The notes under the pieces are model-generated. The model ran no database searches and had not been told where the DNA came from. It saw nothing but the letters and a program-made list of their open reading frames with translations. The position numbers were made by a program, and so were the translations under genes. Positions 1 to 6,328 of a DNA stretch of 17,217 nucleotides are shown piece after piece. The DNA comes from JACRGC01 sp035288785 (GTDB lineage: Archaea > Micrarchaeota > Micrarchaeia > Norongarragalinales > SBBD01), in NCBI GenBank assembly GCA_035288785.1, contig DATDZF010000102.1, positions 1-17,217 on the forward strand. Direction: 5' to 3'. Numbering within the stretch: position 1 is the first letter of the stretch; every line of letters begins with the position of its first letter.

Positions 1-544
1 ATTCCAATCCCTTAATTTCCCAGTCAATGACCTCCTTAAGCCTCTTCCTGATGCTCGCGGAATTCACCTTGCGCATTTCCACCTGCTTGCATTGGAACCG
101 CAGTGCCGATAGCTTCTGGTCCCAGGCGTCGTTGGCAATCAGCATTACCGGCTGGCTGCTTTCCCTGATTATTTGCTGCACTGCCGCGAATTCCTGCCTA
201 TCCGAAACGGAATCGATCTCGTCAATGAGGATGAGCCGCCGGTTGCCGTAAAGCCCGCCCGAGCTGGCTGCAAGCCCGTACATTTTTTTCAGGGTATCCG
301 CGTCACGCAAATCCGAGGCGTTGGTTTCGATTATATCCCAGCCCATCTCCAATGCAAGGGCATTTGCCATTGCGCTCTTCCCGATTCCTACGGCGCCATA
401 AACCAGGATGGGCTGCACCTTCTTTCCCCTATCTGCTTCGAGAGCCCATTTCCGGATTTCCTCCTTTGCATCCTCGTTGCCCGCAACCTCCTTTAGGCTC
501 CTTGGCGCGTATTTCTGCGTCCACAACATACTCTGTTTCACCAT
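1..544 (-). CDS. rfcL: Replication factor C large subunit, 5' part (runs off the left edge)
   Basis: This is the N-terminal 181 residues of an AAA+ clamp-loader subunit; the rest lies beyond base 1. RFC-L joins the small RFC subunits in the ATP-driven loader that opens PCNA and places it on primed DNA. The protein opens with the typical RFC-L phrase WTQKYAPRSLKEVAGNE. It has a Walker A loop GAVGIGKS (about residues 53-60), the sensor-like ETNASDLR, and a Walker B LILIDEID. The Walker A lacks the usual Pro (GPPGxGKT in most relatives) but keeps GKS. The ATG at 544 lies 4 bases after the upstream stop codon; the ATG at 529, which starts directly at MLWTQKY, is an equally good choice because family members usually begin a few residues before W-x-x-K-Y. 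It is the last visible gene of a minus-strand operon with two membrane-protein genes, an unusual setting for a replication gene. Family assignment is firm; the C-terminal domains cannot be seen. Confidence 0.88.
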   Translation of the reverse strand, partial: MVKQSMLWTQKYAPRSLKEVAGNEDAKEEIRKWALEADRGKKVQPILVYGAVGIGKSAMANALALEMGWDIIETNASDLRDADTLKKMYGLAASSGGLYGNRRLILIDEIDSVSDRQEFAAVQQIIRESSQPVMLIANDAWDQKLSALRFQCKQVEMRKVNSASIRKRLKEVIDWEIKGLE

Positions 545-548
545 CGAT

Positions 549-1307
549 CTATTCCATGCGCCCCTTCATCTCCGTGTGCAGGAGTTCAAGTTCCGCGCCA
601 ACCTGCTCTGGCATCTTTGCCTTCAAATCCCTTGTTTCTAGGACATTCGCTAGTCCGACTTTCAATGAGGAAATGCCAATTCCTGCTGATAACGCAAAAA
701 ATGCCCGTCGGCTGATGGGCCTGCGTTCCCGGCCTGTTCCATTTCTTTTTCTTCGGATTAAATAGGTTAACGCCAAAGGGGCTCCTGTTATGGCCGCAGC
801 CGATGCCGTTTCAGTAATGGTATCCCGAGCCGCCGCCCTTGCGCTTCTTATCCTTTCAATGCCCCGATCCTGATAGGGATTGCCTTCCATGGCCGATACC
901 GGCGGGATTAGTCTTTTGCGGACATCCTGGGGCAATGCCTGAAAATGCCTGTTTGCTTGCACTCCCTCAAGGCCATGCGCAAAATCGTTGAGGAATTTTC
1001 TTGTTGAGAAATTATCCGCCGCCCTCCCGGCCGCTACAAGGCCAACACTTGCAGCTACCGCCCCGCCAAACCGCCTCCTTGAAATGGGCTTTGTAAACGT
1101 TGCCATCTTCCCGGTCAGAAAAAAGGACGCAGCTATGGGGCCTAAAAACCAAGGTGCCATTTTTTTCAGAAACGATATATGGTGTTTTGTTTTTTCCCCA
1201 CGATTTTCGTACATGTCACCTATGAACAATAGGCGGTTAAGGTACGGGTATTTGTGCGGGCTGTTTTTTATTGCATCTATCCAAGAGCCGGGGTTTTTAG
1301 GTGGCAT
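549..1307 (-). CDS. Duplicated four-helix membrane protein with two SRRxF motifs
   Basis: Unrecognised protein of 252 residues. Four hydrophobic segments lie at about 50-67, 79-95, 165-185 and 202-218. They form two similar units: helix, positively charged turn containing PISRRRF (74-80) or PISRRAF (197-203), then a small-residue-rich helix (GGAVAASVGLVAAG; FALSAGIGISSLKVG). Each second helix is followed by a charged stretch with a TR[KD] element. The Arg pairs resemble twin-arginine (Tat) signals but are internal, so they more likely act as inside-positive topology anchors. The open frame continues upstream to 1439, but that extension lies in front of the likely transcription start and overlaps the 33-residue ORF, so the ATG at 1307 is preferred. 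It follows that small ORF by 8 bases and precedes RFC-L by 4 bases. Membrane location is well supported; function is unknown. Confidence 0.6.
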   Translation of the reverse strand: MPPKNPGSWIDAIKNSPHKYPYLNRLLFIGDMYENRGEKTKHHISFLKKMAPWFLGPIAASFFLTGKMATFTKPISRRRFGGAVAASVGLVAAGRAADNFSTRKFLNDFAHGLEGVQANRHFQALPQDVRKRLIPPVSAMEGNPYQDRGIERIRSARAAARDTITETASAAAITGAPLALTYLIRRKRNGTGRERRPISRRAFFALSAGIGISSLKVGLANVLETRDLKAKMPEQVGAELELLHTEMKGRME

Positions 1308-1315
1308 AAGATCAG

Positions 1316-1417
1316 CTATTTGGGTAGGATCATGTAATAAGACAAAACCGCTGCGGCGATGAGCACAACTGCTAATAGCGCGTTTCGCCAATAGAGCATG
1401 CGTTGCCGTTCCTCCAT
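1316..1417 (-). CDS. 33-residue single-helix membrane microprotein
   Basis: A short reading frame encoding a charged N-terminus (MEERQRMLYWRN) followed by one clean hydrophobic helix (about residues 13-29, rich in Leu, Ala and Val) and a Lys tail. The frame stays open upstream to 1498, but the start at 1417 lies about 12 bases after the start site predicted from the TATA-like box at 1451-1460, while the upstream codons would be outside the transcript. An internal ATG at 1399 is a second possible start; GGAGG within the first codons could serve it. The stop is 8 bases before the start of the next membrane-protein gene, so co-expression is likely. No family is recognised. It resembles small helper subunits of membrane complexes only in shape. 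It may be a chance frame, but position and hydrophobicity argue that it is real. Confidence 0.45.
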   Translation of the reverse strand: MEERQRMLYWRNALLAVVLIAAAVLSYYMILPK

Positions 1418-1450
1418 AAAAACCTTGCCCGCTAAACATTTAGTGTGGGA

Positions 1451-1460
1451 TTTTAATAAT
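1451..1460 (-). promoter_or_regulatory. TATA-like box for the minus-strand microprotein/membrane protein/RFC-L operon
   Basis: Read on the minus strand the site is ATTATTAAAA. Archaeal TATA boxes are centred about 26 bases before transcription start, which puts the start near 1429, 12 bases before the ATG at 1417. It is the best AT-rich box in the divergent gap and supports the short starts chosen downstream. Confidence 0.4.
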
Positions 1461-1531
1461 CGAGCGGCACTTGGGCGTGTTTGATGTAATCGGGCCATAT
1501 GGCAAGAGCGTCCCTTTGCGCGCCCCCATTC

Positions 1532-1549
1532 ATTTAACCTATAAAATAA
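1532..1549 (+). promoter_or_regulatory. TATA-like region for the GTPase operon
   Basis: An AT-rich run (TTTAACCTATAAAATAAA) sits directly in front of the start codon at 1560. A box centred on the TTTAACC part gives a start near 1560, a leaderless mRNA. A box centred on TATAAAATA would put the start about 10 bases inside the gene. The first reading is preferred because the protein N-terminus (GTPase G1 loop) must be included. Confidence 0.35.
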
Positions 1550-1559
1550 AGGTTTTCAA

Positions 1560-2735
1560 ATGCTTATCGCGATCATAGGCGCCCCAAACAAGGGAAAGAG
1601 CACGCTTTTCAATGCGCTTACGCTTGGGAACGCTGCCGTTGCCAATTACCCTTTCACAACAATTGATCCAAACAAGGGCGTTGCCTATTGCTCCAAGGAA
1701 TGCCCGCATGTGCGCCTAGGCAGGCAATGCGATCCCAATAACAGCAAATGTGAAAACGGGATCCGGAAAATACCGATCAACATCCTTGATGTTGCAGGGC
1801 TTGTCGAAGGCGCCAGCGAGGGCAAGGGCATGGGCAACCAATTCCTCAGCGATGTTGCGGCAGCGGATTGCGCGATATTGGTTGCCGACGTTTCAGGGGG
1901 AAGCGATGATGCCGGCAACATCTGCCCGCCCGGCACGCACGACCCGATCAATGATGTGCTCTTAATTGAAAGCGAGCTCGATTTCTGGTATGCGGAGGTG
2001 CTGAAGCGCAATGCACAGAAGGCCAAGGGCAAGAAATTCGAGGACTTCGCAGCGCTATTAAGCGGCCTGCGCATCTCTATCGAGGATTTAAGGCATGGCG
2101 CGATGGATTTGGAGCTTGGTGAGGAAAAATTCTGGGAATGGAGCAAGGCGGAATGCGGGGAGCTTGCCCAAATCATACGGAAGAAAACCAAGCCCATTGC
2201 AATAGCCGCAAACAAGATTGATTCGGAATTTGGCCAAAAAAATGTGGCCGCCCTAAGGGAGCGGTTTTCCGCCTACCCTGTATTCCCAGTAGCGGCAGAT
2301 TCCGAGCTTGCGCTTCGGAAGGCGTCCCAAAAGGGGCTCATTAAATATGTGGGGAAAAGCTTTGAATTGATGGTGGGCCAATCGGCGCCAGAGCCCATCC
2401 TAAACGCTCTTTCAAAGATCCGGCACACTGTGATTGACAAATTCGGCTCAACCGGGGTGCAGGAGCTTGTTGATTATTGCGCTTTTTCCCTCCTTGACCA
2501 GATCGTTGTCTATCCCGTGGAGGATGAGATGCACTTTTCCAATCATTTCGGGAAGGTGCTGCCAGATGCGATCCTCCTAAAGCGTGGCTCGAAGGCTGGC
2601 GATATGGCAGGGAAGATCCATTCGGATTTGGCAACGCATATGCTCTATGCCGTGGACGCCGAAAAGAAGATGCGGATATCCAAGGATACGGAGCTGCACG
2701 ATGGCCAGATCGTGAAAATAGTTTCAACGAGATGA
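1560..2735 (+). CDS. ychF: YchF/Obg-family translation-associated GTPase (archaeal type)
   Basis: 391 residues, usual length for archaeal YchF. The N-terminal G domain has G1 GAPNKGKST (7-15), the switch I phrase PFTTIDPNKG (31-40), G3 DVAGLVEG (77-84) with the GKGMGNQFL stretch typical of the family, and G4 NKID (218-221). A four-Cys element (C44, C48, C57, C64) sits between G2 and G3; archaeal YchF proteins commonly have Cys here, so a metal site or redox role is possible. The C-terminal 80 residues form a TGS domain, ending DGQIVKIVSTR. Family members bind ribosomes and hydrolyse GTP or ATP; bacterial YchF prefers ATP, and which is used here cannot be read from sequence. The NKID motif favours guanine. 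The start gives the protein almost directly at the P-loop strand. It heads an operon: its stop overlaps the start of the methyltransferase gene. Confidence 0.92.
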   Translation: MLIAIIGAPNKGKSTLFNALTLGNAAVANYPFTTIDPNKGVAYCSKECPHVRLGRQCDPNNSKCENGIRKIPINILDVAGLVEGASEGKGMGNQFLSDVAAADCAILVADVSGGSDDAGNICPPGTHDPINDVLLIESELDFWYAEVLKRNAQKAKGKKFEDFAALLSGLRISIEDLRHGAMDLELGEEKFWEWSKAECGELAQIIRKKTKPIAIAANKIDSEFGQKNVAALRERFSAYPVFPVAADSELALRKASQKGLIKYVGKSFELMVGQSAPEPILNALSKIRHTVIDKFGSTGVQELVDYCAFSLLDQIVVYPVEDEMHFSNHFGKVLPDAILLKRGSKAGDMAGKIHSDLATHMLYAVDAEKKMRISKDTELHDGQIVKIVSTR

Positions 2736-3358
2736 GGAATTTGAGCCATACGCCCATGCCCAAAATTGACTGGCACGCACTCTATGCCTGGAAAACAGGG
2801 GGCAATCTTGTTTTTAGCAAGAGTAAATTCGAAGAGCTGAAACTGCTTGAACGCCCCTTCATCTCGTTAGTTAAAAAATACGTGCCAGAAGGCGGCAGGA
2901 TCCTGGATGCCGGCTGCGGGCTTGGAAGGGCATGCATGCTGCTTTCCCTGGCAGGTTACAAAATGACGGGGGTCGACAAGGATAGAAGGATGCTTGCCAT
3001 CGCCAGAAGGAACGTTTCTAAATTCGGCGGGAAGGCCAGGTTCGCCCTTGCAGACCTTACTTTGCTTCCCTTCAAGCGCGATTCATTTGATGCCATTACG
3101 CACCAGGGCATTTTGGAGCATTATTACGCAGGGCAGGCAAAAGCCATCCTTGCGCATCATCTTAAAATTGCGCCGCTGGTTATTTTTTCCGTTCCAATCA
3201 AATCGCCGCACACCAGCAGGTACTTTTCCTCTGATCGTTTCGAGCGCAATATCCGCTCCGTGGGTGATTGGAAAAGGACCCTTGGCAAGTTCCATGTGCT
3301 GGCGCTTAGCGAAGCAACCCAACGAACGCATAATATGATTGCAGTGATCTCAAGATGA
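2732..3358 (+). CDS. Class I SAM-dependent methyltransferase, substrate unknown
   Basis: 208 residues with a compact Rossmann methyltransferase fold. SAM-binding motif I is RILDAGCGLGRA (about 56-67), the acidic residue closing strand 2 is in VDKDRR (about 80-85), motif II/III is LADLTLLPF, and motif IV is an HQGILEHY phrase of the small-molecule/UbiE-like group. There is no added substrate domain, so the substrate cannot be named. Start and stop are both coupled: ATGA overlaps the GTPase stop at the front and the phosphatase start at the end. An internal ATG at 2756 (MPKIDWHALY) is a possible alternative start, since the first eight residues look unstructured. Translation coupling on both sides suggests one functional unit with the GTPase and phosphatase, but a shared pathway is inference only. 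Confidence 0.8.
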   Translation: MRNLSHTPMPKIDWHALYAWKTGGNLVFSKSKFEELKLLERPFISLVKKYVPEGGRILDAGCGLGRACMLLSLAGYKMTGVDKDRRMLAIARRNVSKFGGKARFALADLTLLPFKRDSFDAITHQGILEHYYAGQAKAILAHHLKIAPLVIFSVPIKSPHTSRYFSSDRFERNIRSVGDWKRTLGKFHVLALSEATQRTHNMIAVISR

Positions 3359-3972
3359 CCAAACTCCTCCTTATCCGCCACGGGCTTACCGCATACAACC
3401 TGGGCATGCGCATCCAGGGCAGCATCGAGGCGCGCCTTGTTTTGCAGGGCAGGAAGCAGGCAAGGGACCTTGGCCTCCGGCTTAGGGGCGAAAAGATCGA
3501 TGCGATATACTCCAGCGGGATGGAGCGCGCCATCATGACCGCAAGGGAAGTGCAAAAGCACCATTCGCATTTGTTGCTCTCATCCACGCCGGAGCTCAAT
3601 GAAAGGAGCTTTGGGGAATTCGAGGGCAAGACCATACGGCATGCAAGAAGGCTTGAGCCGCGCCTTCTTGCGATCGAAAATTACGTGGATTTTGACTACA
3701 TGCCTAAGGGAGGGGAAAGCTGGCGACATGTGCAACGGCGGGCAATGGGCGCAATTAGGAGAATAATTAAGGCGCATCCAGTTGGGACGGTTGCAGTCGT
3801 TGCCCACGGCGGGACCAATCGCGTGATACTCTCATCCCTGATTGGCCTCCCGCTCCGGAAGATCGCTGTTTTTCGGCAAAACAACGCCTGCGTCAACATC
3901 CTGGAAATCGAGGGCAGGAAAGTGCGCCTAAAGCTCCTCAACGACACGGGCCACACAATCTCGGATTATTGA
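3355..3972 (+). CDS. Histidine phosphatase (phosphoglycerate mutase-like) family protein
   Basis: 205 residues of the branch-1 histidine phosphatase superfamily. Catalytic RHG is at residues 8-10 (His9 is the phospho-acceptor), followed by the second Arg in YSSGMERA (Arg58), the acid/base Glu in ELNERSFGEFEG (Glu83) and the second catalytic His in VVAHGGTNR (His151). All four core residues are present, so it should be active. Length and the ERSFGEFEG phrase fit the GpmB/CobC-like phosphatases rather than the larger true dPGM mutases. Substrates in this group range from sugar phosphates to alpha-ribazole phosphate and cannot be decided here. It overlaps the methyltransferase stop by ATGA and is the last gene of the trio, with a T-rich tract following about 20 bases later. 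Confidence 0.88.
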   Translation: MTKLLLIRHGLTAYNLGMRIQGSIEARLVLQGRKQARDLGLRLRGEKIDAIYSSGMERAIMTAREVQKHHSHLLLSSTPELNERSFGEFEGKTIRHARRLEPRLLAIENYVDFDYMPKGGESWRHVQRRAMGAIRRIIKAHPVGTVAVVAHGGTNRVILSSLIGLPLRKIAVFRQNNACVNILEIEGRKVRLKLLNDTGHTISDY

Positions 3973-3986
3973 TAATTTCCAGCGCC

Positions 3987-4007
3987 ACTCTTATTTTTTA
4001 GTTCTTA
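3987..4007 (+). terminator. T-rich termination tract after the GTPase-methyltransferase-phosphatase operon
   Basis: About 15 bases after the phosphatase stop there is a pyrimidine run CTCTTATTTTTTAGTTCTT. Archaeal RNA polymerase terminates at T-runs without needing a hairpin, so this is the likely 3' end of the trio. Confidence 0.5.
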
Positions 4008-4026
4008 ATCAAAGCGAAATCTAGTC

Positions 4027-4043
4027 CATTACCTGCGGTAATG
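4027..4043. other. Perfect hairpin between convergent operons
   Basis: CATTACC-TGC-GGTAATG: a 7-bp perfect stem with a 3-base loop, about 40 bases beyond the prs stop codon and 55 beyond the phosphatase stop. It lies where convergent transcripts would meet. It could be a 3' RNA stem or a protein-binding palindrome; there is no adjacent T-run on the minus strand to make it a classical terminator. Confidence 0.45.
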
Positions 4044-4080
4044 CAATTAGCCATAATTTGCCGAAGTGCTGCGCCGCAAT

Positions 4081-5040
4081 TCAAACTTTGCCGATGTCCT
4101 TGAAGAGCGATGAGATCGACTGGTCGTAGTGCGTGCGCTTGATTGCCTCTGCAATCAGCTCCGATACCGTAATCTGCCTGATTTTTTTCAATCCCTTCGC
4201 ATTTTCCGGCAGTGGGATGGAGTTGGTGACGACGGTTTCCTCAACATGCGAGCGTTTCAGCTTGTCTATTGCAGGGCCGGAAAACACGCCGTGCGTCCCG
4301 TATGCAAATACGCTCCTTGCGCCCTTTTCCTTCAATGCGGCAGCGCCGTTGCATATCGTGCCGGCGGTGTCGATAATGTCATCTATTAGCACGCATACCT
4401 TCCCTTCCACTTCCCCAATCACGTTCAGGACTTCGGATTCGTTGGCTTTTTCGCGCCTCTTTTCAATGATCGCAAGAGGCGCATTAAGCAGCTTTGCCAT
4501 CGCCCTTGCCCTGACCACCCCGCCAACATCGGGAGAAACCACTGTCACATCCTTCAGCTTCTTTTTGCGGAAATCCTCCGTAAGAAGCCCAACTGCTGTT
4601 AGGTTGTCTACTGGGAAATTGAAGAAGCCCTGGATTTGCCCAGAATGCAAATCCACGGAAAGGACCCGGTGCGCTCCTGCCGTCGAAATGAGGTCGGCAA
4701 CAAGCTTTGCGGTGATGGGCTCCCTTGCATGCACCTTGCGGTCTTGGCGTGCATACCCGAAATACGGGATCACTGCCGTGATCCTGCTCGCACTTGCCCT
4801 TTTAAGCGCATCCAGCATGATGAGCAATTCCATCAGGTTATCATTTACTGGACGCGGCATTCCTTGTATTACGAAGACGTCGGCCCCCCGGATGCTTTGG
4901 TTAATTTCGACCGTTACCTCCGAATCCGAGAATTTCCCAACGGTTGCTTCCCCCAGCTCAAGCTTGAGGTATTTTGCAATGTCGGCGGCCAGCTGCGGAT
5001 TGGAATTCCCGGCAAGCAGCTGCACGTCTTCGTATTTCAC
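4081..5040 (-). CDS. prs: Ribose-phosphate pyrophosphokinase (PRPP synthetase), bacterial class I type
   Basis: Makes PRPP from ribose 5-phosphate and ATP, the precursor of purines, pyrimidines, NAD, His and Trp. From a GTG start at 5040 the protein is 319 residues, the length of bacterial class I enzymes. It carries their full motif series: the FSDSE flavour of the FSDGE loop, NDNLMELLIMLDALKRASA, IPYFGYARQDRK (ATP-binding flexible region), DLHSGQIQGFF, VVSPDVGGVVRARA and the PRPP loop VLIDDIIDTAGT. Many archaea instead have a shorter enzyme of about 285 residues, so this copy looks bacterial in type. A TTG at 5055 would add MGGIK, but the GTG gives MKYEDVQLLAGN, matching the family N-terminus, and has a run of seven G a few bases before it as a possible ribosome-binding site. 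It stands alone, convergent with the trio to its left. Confidence 0.95.
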   Translation of the reverse strand: MKYEDVQLLAGNSNPQLAADIAKYLKLELGEATVGKFSDSEVTVEINQSIRGADVFVIQGMPRPVNDNLMELLIMLDALKRASASRITAVIPYFGYARQDRKVHAREPITAKLVADLISTAGAHRVLSVDLHSGQIQGFFNFPVDNLTAVGLLTEDFRKKKLKDVTVVSPDVGGVVRARAMAKLLNAPLAIIEKRREKANESEVLNVIGEVEGKVCVLIDDIIDTAGTICNGAAALKEKGARSVFAYGTHGVFSGPAIDKLKRSHVEETVVTNSIPLPENAKGLKKIRQITVSELIAEAIKRTHYDQSISSLFKDIGKV

Positions 5041-5078
5041 TTTTATCCCCCCCAAATGGCCAATCTGCCAACGCCTCT

Positions 5079-5088
5079 ATTAATTTTT
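5079..5088 (-). promoter_or_regulatory. TATA-like box for prs
   Basis: Reads AAAAATTAAT on the minus strand. It predicts a start near 5057, giving a leader of about 17 bases that includes the G-run before the GTG codon. The repeated element at 5143-5162 is an alternative promoter farther upstream. Confidence 0.35.
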
Positions 5089-5142
5089 TCCTGCAAAGCC
5101 CCTCGCAGATTAGAAGTATGGAATGCCCAATATTATTTCCGG

Positions 5143-5162
5143 AAAGGAGTTTATTAAACTAT
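5143..5162 (-). repeat. Copy 1 of a 20-bp promoter-like repeat; contains a perfect palindrome
   Basis: Plus-strand sequence AAAGGAGTTTATTAAACTAT, 17 of 20 bases identical to the copy at 5690-5709. It includes the 13-base palindrome AGTTTA-T-TAAACT (5148-5160) and overlaps the stop codon of the 5154-5675 gene. On the minus strand it reads as a TATA box pointing at prs, with a predicted start near 5130 and a leader of about 90 bases. Confidence 0.5.
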
Positions 5163-5675
5163 TCCCCCCTTGCGCATGTTTTTGGGTATGCGGCGGATTA
5201 TACCTGCGCTCCCGGCGGTTTTCAGCGCTTCCACGAGCTCAATGGGATTTTGGACGATATTGTAATACGCCTTCCTGCCGGAAATCACCCCAAGGTAATA
5301 GCTCGAATCGATGACGAAGGGGTCGAAATCCAGGCTGATGCTTCCAATGTCCTTGAAATTAATGAACACGGGCGCCATATTCGCTGCGATTAGCATCCTG
5401 AATGGGCGGTACTCCGGCCTCATGTCCGGAATAAGCATGCCCGCCCCGTATATTTCAGTTGGCCTCCAGGTGCGGTTAAGGAAAATGTAGCCTATCCCAA
5501 GCAGCAATATCCAAACCACCGCAACCCGAAGGAGCGCTTCGGTGTGTTCGAATGAGGCGGCAAGGAAAAAAAGGAAAATGATGAGCGTCCCCGAAAGGAA
5601 CACCAGCTTTTTTGCAACGCTTGTGAAGGTAGTGCTTAGGTGGTCGCGCCAGATGAGCCTGCCCATTGCTGCCAT
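5154..5675 (-). CDS. Two-helix membrane protein with PH-like C-terminal domain (paralog of its upstream neighbour)
   Basis: 173 residues, no family recognised by name. Two membrane helices (about 24-42 and 49-66) are joined by a short acidic loop, then a soluble domain of about 100 residues. The soluble part reads as alternating strands (AGMLIPD, FRMLIAA, VFINFKDIGSISL, YYLGVIS, KAYYNIV) closed by a helix (PIELVEALKTAGSAG), the layout of bacterial PH-like (YcxB/bPH2-like) domains. The same order occurs in the next gene upstream: there [IV]-x-[FW]-K-[DE]-I-x-x-I-x-L, KAY and a closing helix before AGI are shared, so the two are diverged tandem paralogs. The ATG at 5675 falls within 2 bases of the start site predicted from the box at 5690-5709, implying a leaderless mRNA separate from the upstream genes. 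The domain guess is inference from pattern only. Confidence 0.65.
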   Translation of the reverse strand: MAAMGRLIWRDHLSTTFTSVAKKLVFLSGTLIIFLFFLAASFEHTEALLRVAVVWILLLGIGYIFLNRTWRPTEIYGAGMLIPDMRPEYRPFRMLIAANMAPVFINFKDIGSISLDFDPFVIDSSYYLGVISGRKAYYNIVQNPIELVEALKTAGSAGIIRRIPKNMRKGGIV

Positions 5676-5689
5676 GAAAACAATACTCG

Positions 5690-5709
5690 AAAGGGGCTTA
5701 TTAAATTAT
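5690..5709 (-). promoter_or_regulatory. TATA-containing promoter, copy 2 of the 20-bp repeat
   Basis: Plus-strand sequence AAAGGGGCTTATTAAATTAT. Read on the minus strand it holds AATTTAATAAG, centred about 26 bases before position 5677, so transcription would start at the ATG of the downstream gene (5675). It shares 17 of 20 bases with 5143-5162. Confidence 0.5.
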
Positions 5710-5751
5710 CAGAAAGGAGGGGGGGCGAAAATAAGCACTAAACGTGCCCAT

Positions 5752-6324
5752 TCAATCCAGCCTTCCTTTTGCCAGTATGCCCGCTTTCCCCAGATGATCC
5801 AGCGCCTGCCTAAAGCCGCTCTCATCAAAGAGCTGCGCGCAATACGCCTTGTTCTTTAGGTATATGATGAGGTATAACTGGGTGTACGTATTGGTATGCC
5901 CATCATCAAATGAATAGCTCCTGAAATGACGTTCCAATGCGATTTTGCTTATTTCCTTCCATCCGACTGCGATTTTCCCTTCCTTTTGCCTCTCCCGTGT
6001 CAATTCGTAGAACTTCTTCCGGAAAAAACCGACCTCCGGCGAATATTCGACCGGTAGCAGGGCAATTCCCATAAGACCCATTTCAATTGGAGAGCTCCTT
6101 GGCACCCAGCCATATTTGTAGTAATAGGCTGCAAGCACAATTGCCCCCGCAATTGAGCAAATAACGGCATAAGTGATGAAATTTCCAATGAGGAAAAAAA
6201 CCACCAGCATTAGGAAGCCAAAAAGAAGTGTTGGGCCAATAATGCTGTTTTGGAATGAACGGAAACCGGTGAGTTGGAGCGGAGATTGCTTATCCTTCCA
6301 GGGAGGCTCTACGCTGCTTTCCAT
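5752..6324 (-). CDS. Two-helix membrane protein with PH-like C-terminal domain (second paralog)
   Basis: 190 residues, unnamed family. After a polar N-terminus (1-29) come two tightly spaced helices (about 30-47 and 50-67) with a Gly-Asn turn, then a basic YYYKYGWVPR boundary and a soluble domain. That domain has strands at IEMGLMGIALLP, the KEISKIAL phrase (123-130), the YLIIYLKNKAYCAQL pair, and a closing helix FRQALDHLGKAGI. This matches the downstream gene in helix number, strand order and several fixed residues. Its start lies 4 bases after the stop of the ChrB-N-like gene, so it is co-translated with it, whereas the downstream paralog has its own promoter. A role as a membrane-anchored sensor or scaffold would fit the architecture; nothing shows an enzyme active site. 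Confidence 0.65.
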   Translation of the reverse strand: MESSVEPPWKDKQSPLQLTGFRSFQNSIIGPTLLFGFLMLVVFFLIGNFITYAVICSIAGAIVLAAYYYKYGWVPRSSPIEMGLMGIALLPVEYSPEVGFFRKKFYELTRERQKEGKIAVGWKEISKIALERHFRSYSFDDGHTNTYTQLYLIIYLKNKAYCAQLFDESGFRQALDHLGKAGILAKGRLD

Positions 6325-6328
6325 GCTT

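Noticed and set aside
549..1307. Tat-exported protein
   Set aside because: The RR motifs are internal, occur twice and are not followed by a cleavage site, so export by Tat is unlikely.
549..1439. Longer 296-residue version of the duplicated membrane protein, starting at 1439
   Set aside because: The extra 44 residues overlap the small membrane ORF, have no structure, and begin upstream of the predicted transcription start.
4133..5083. Long plus-strand frame opposite prs
   Set aside because: It is the antisense shadow of prs, with Ser-rich low-quality sequence and no family pattern; prs motifs on the other strand are unambiguous.
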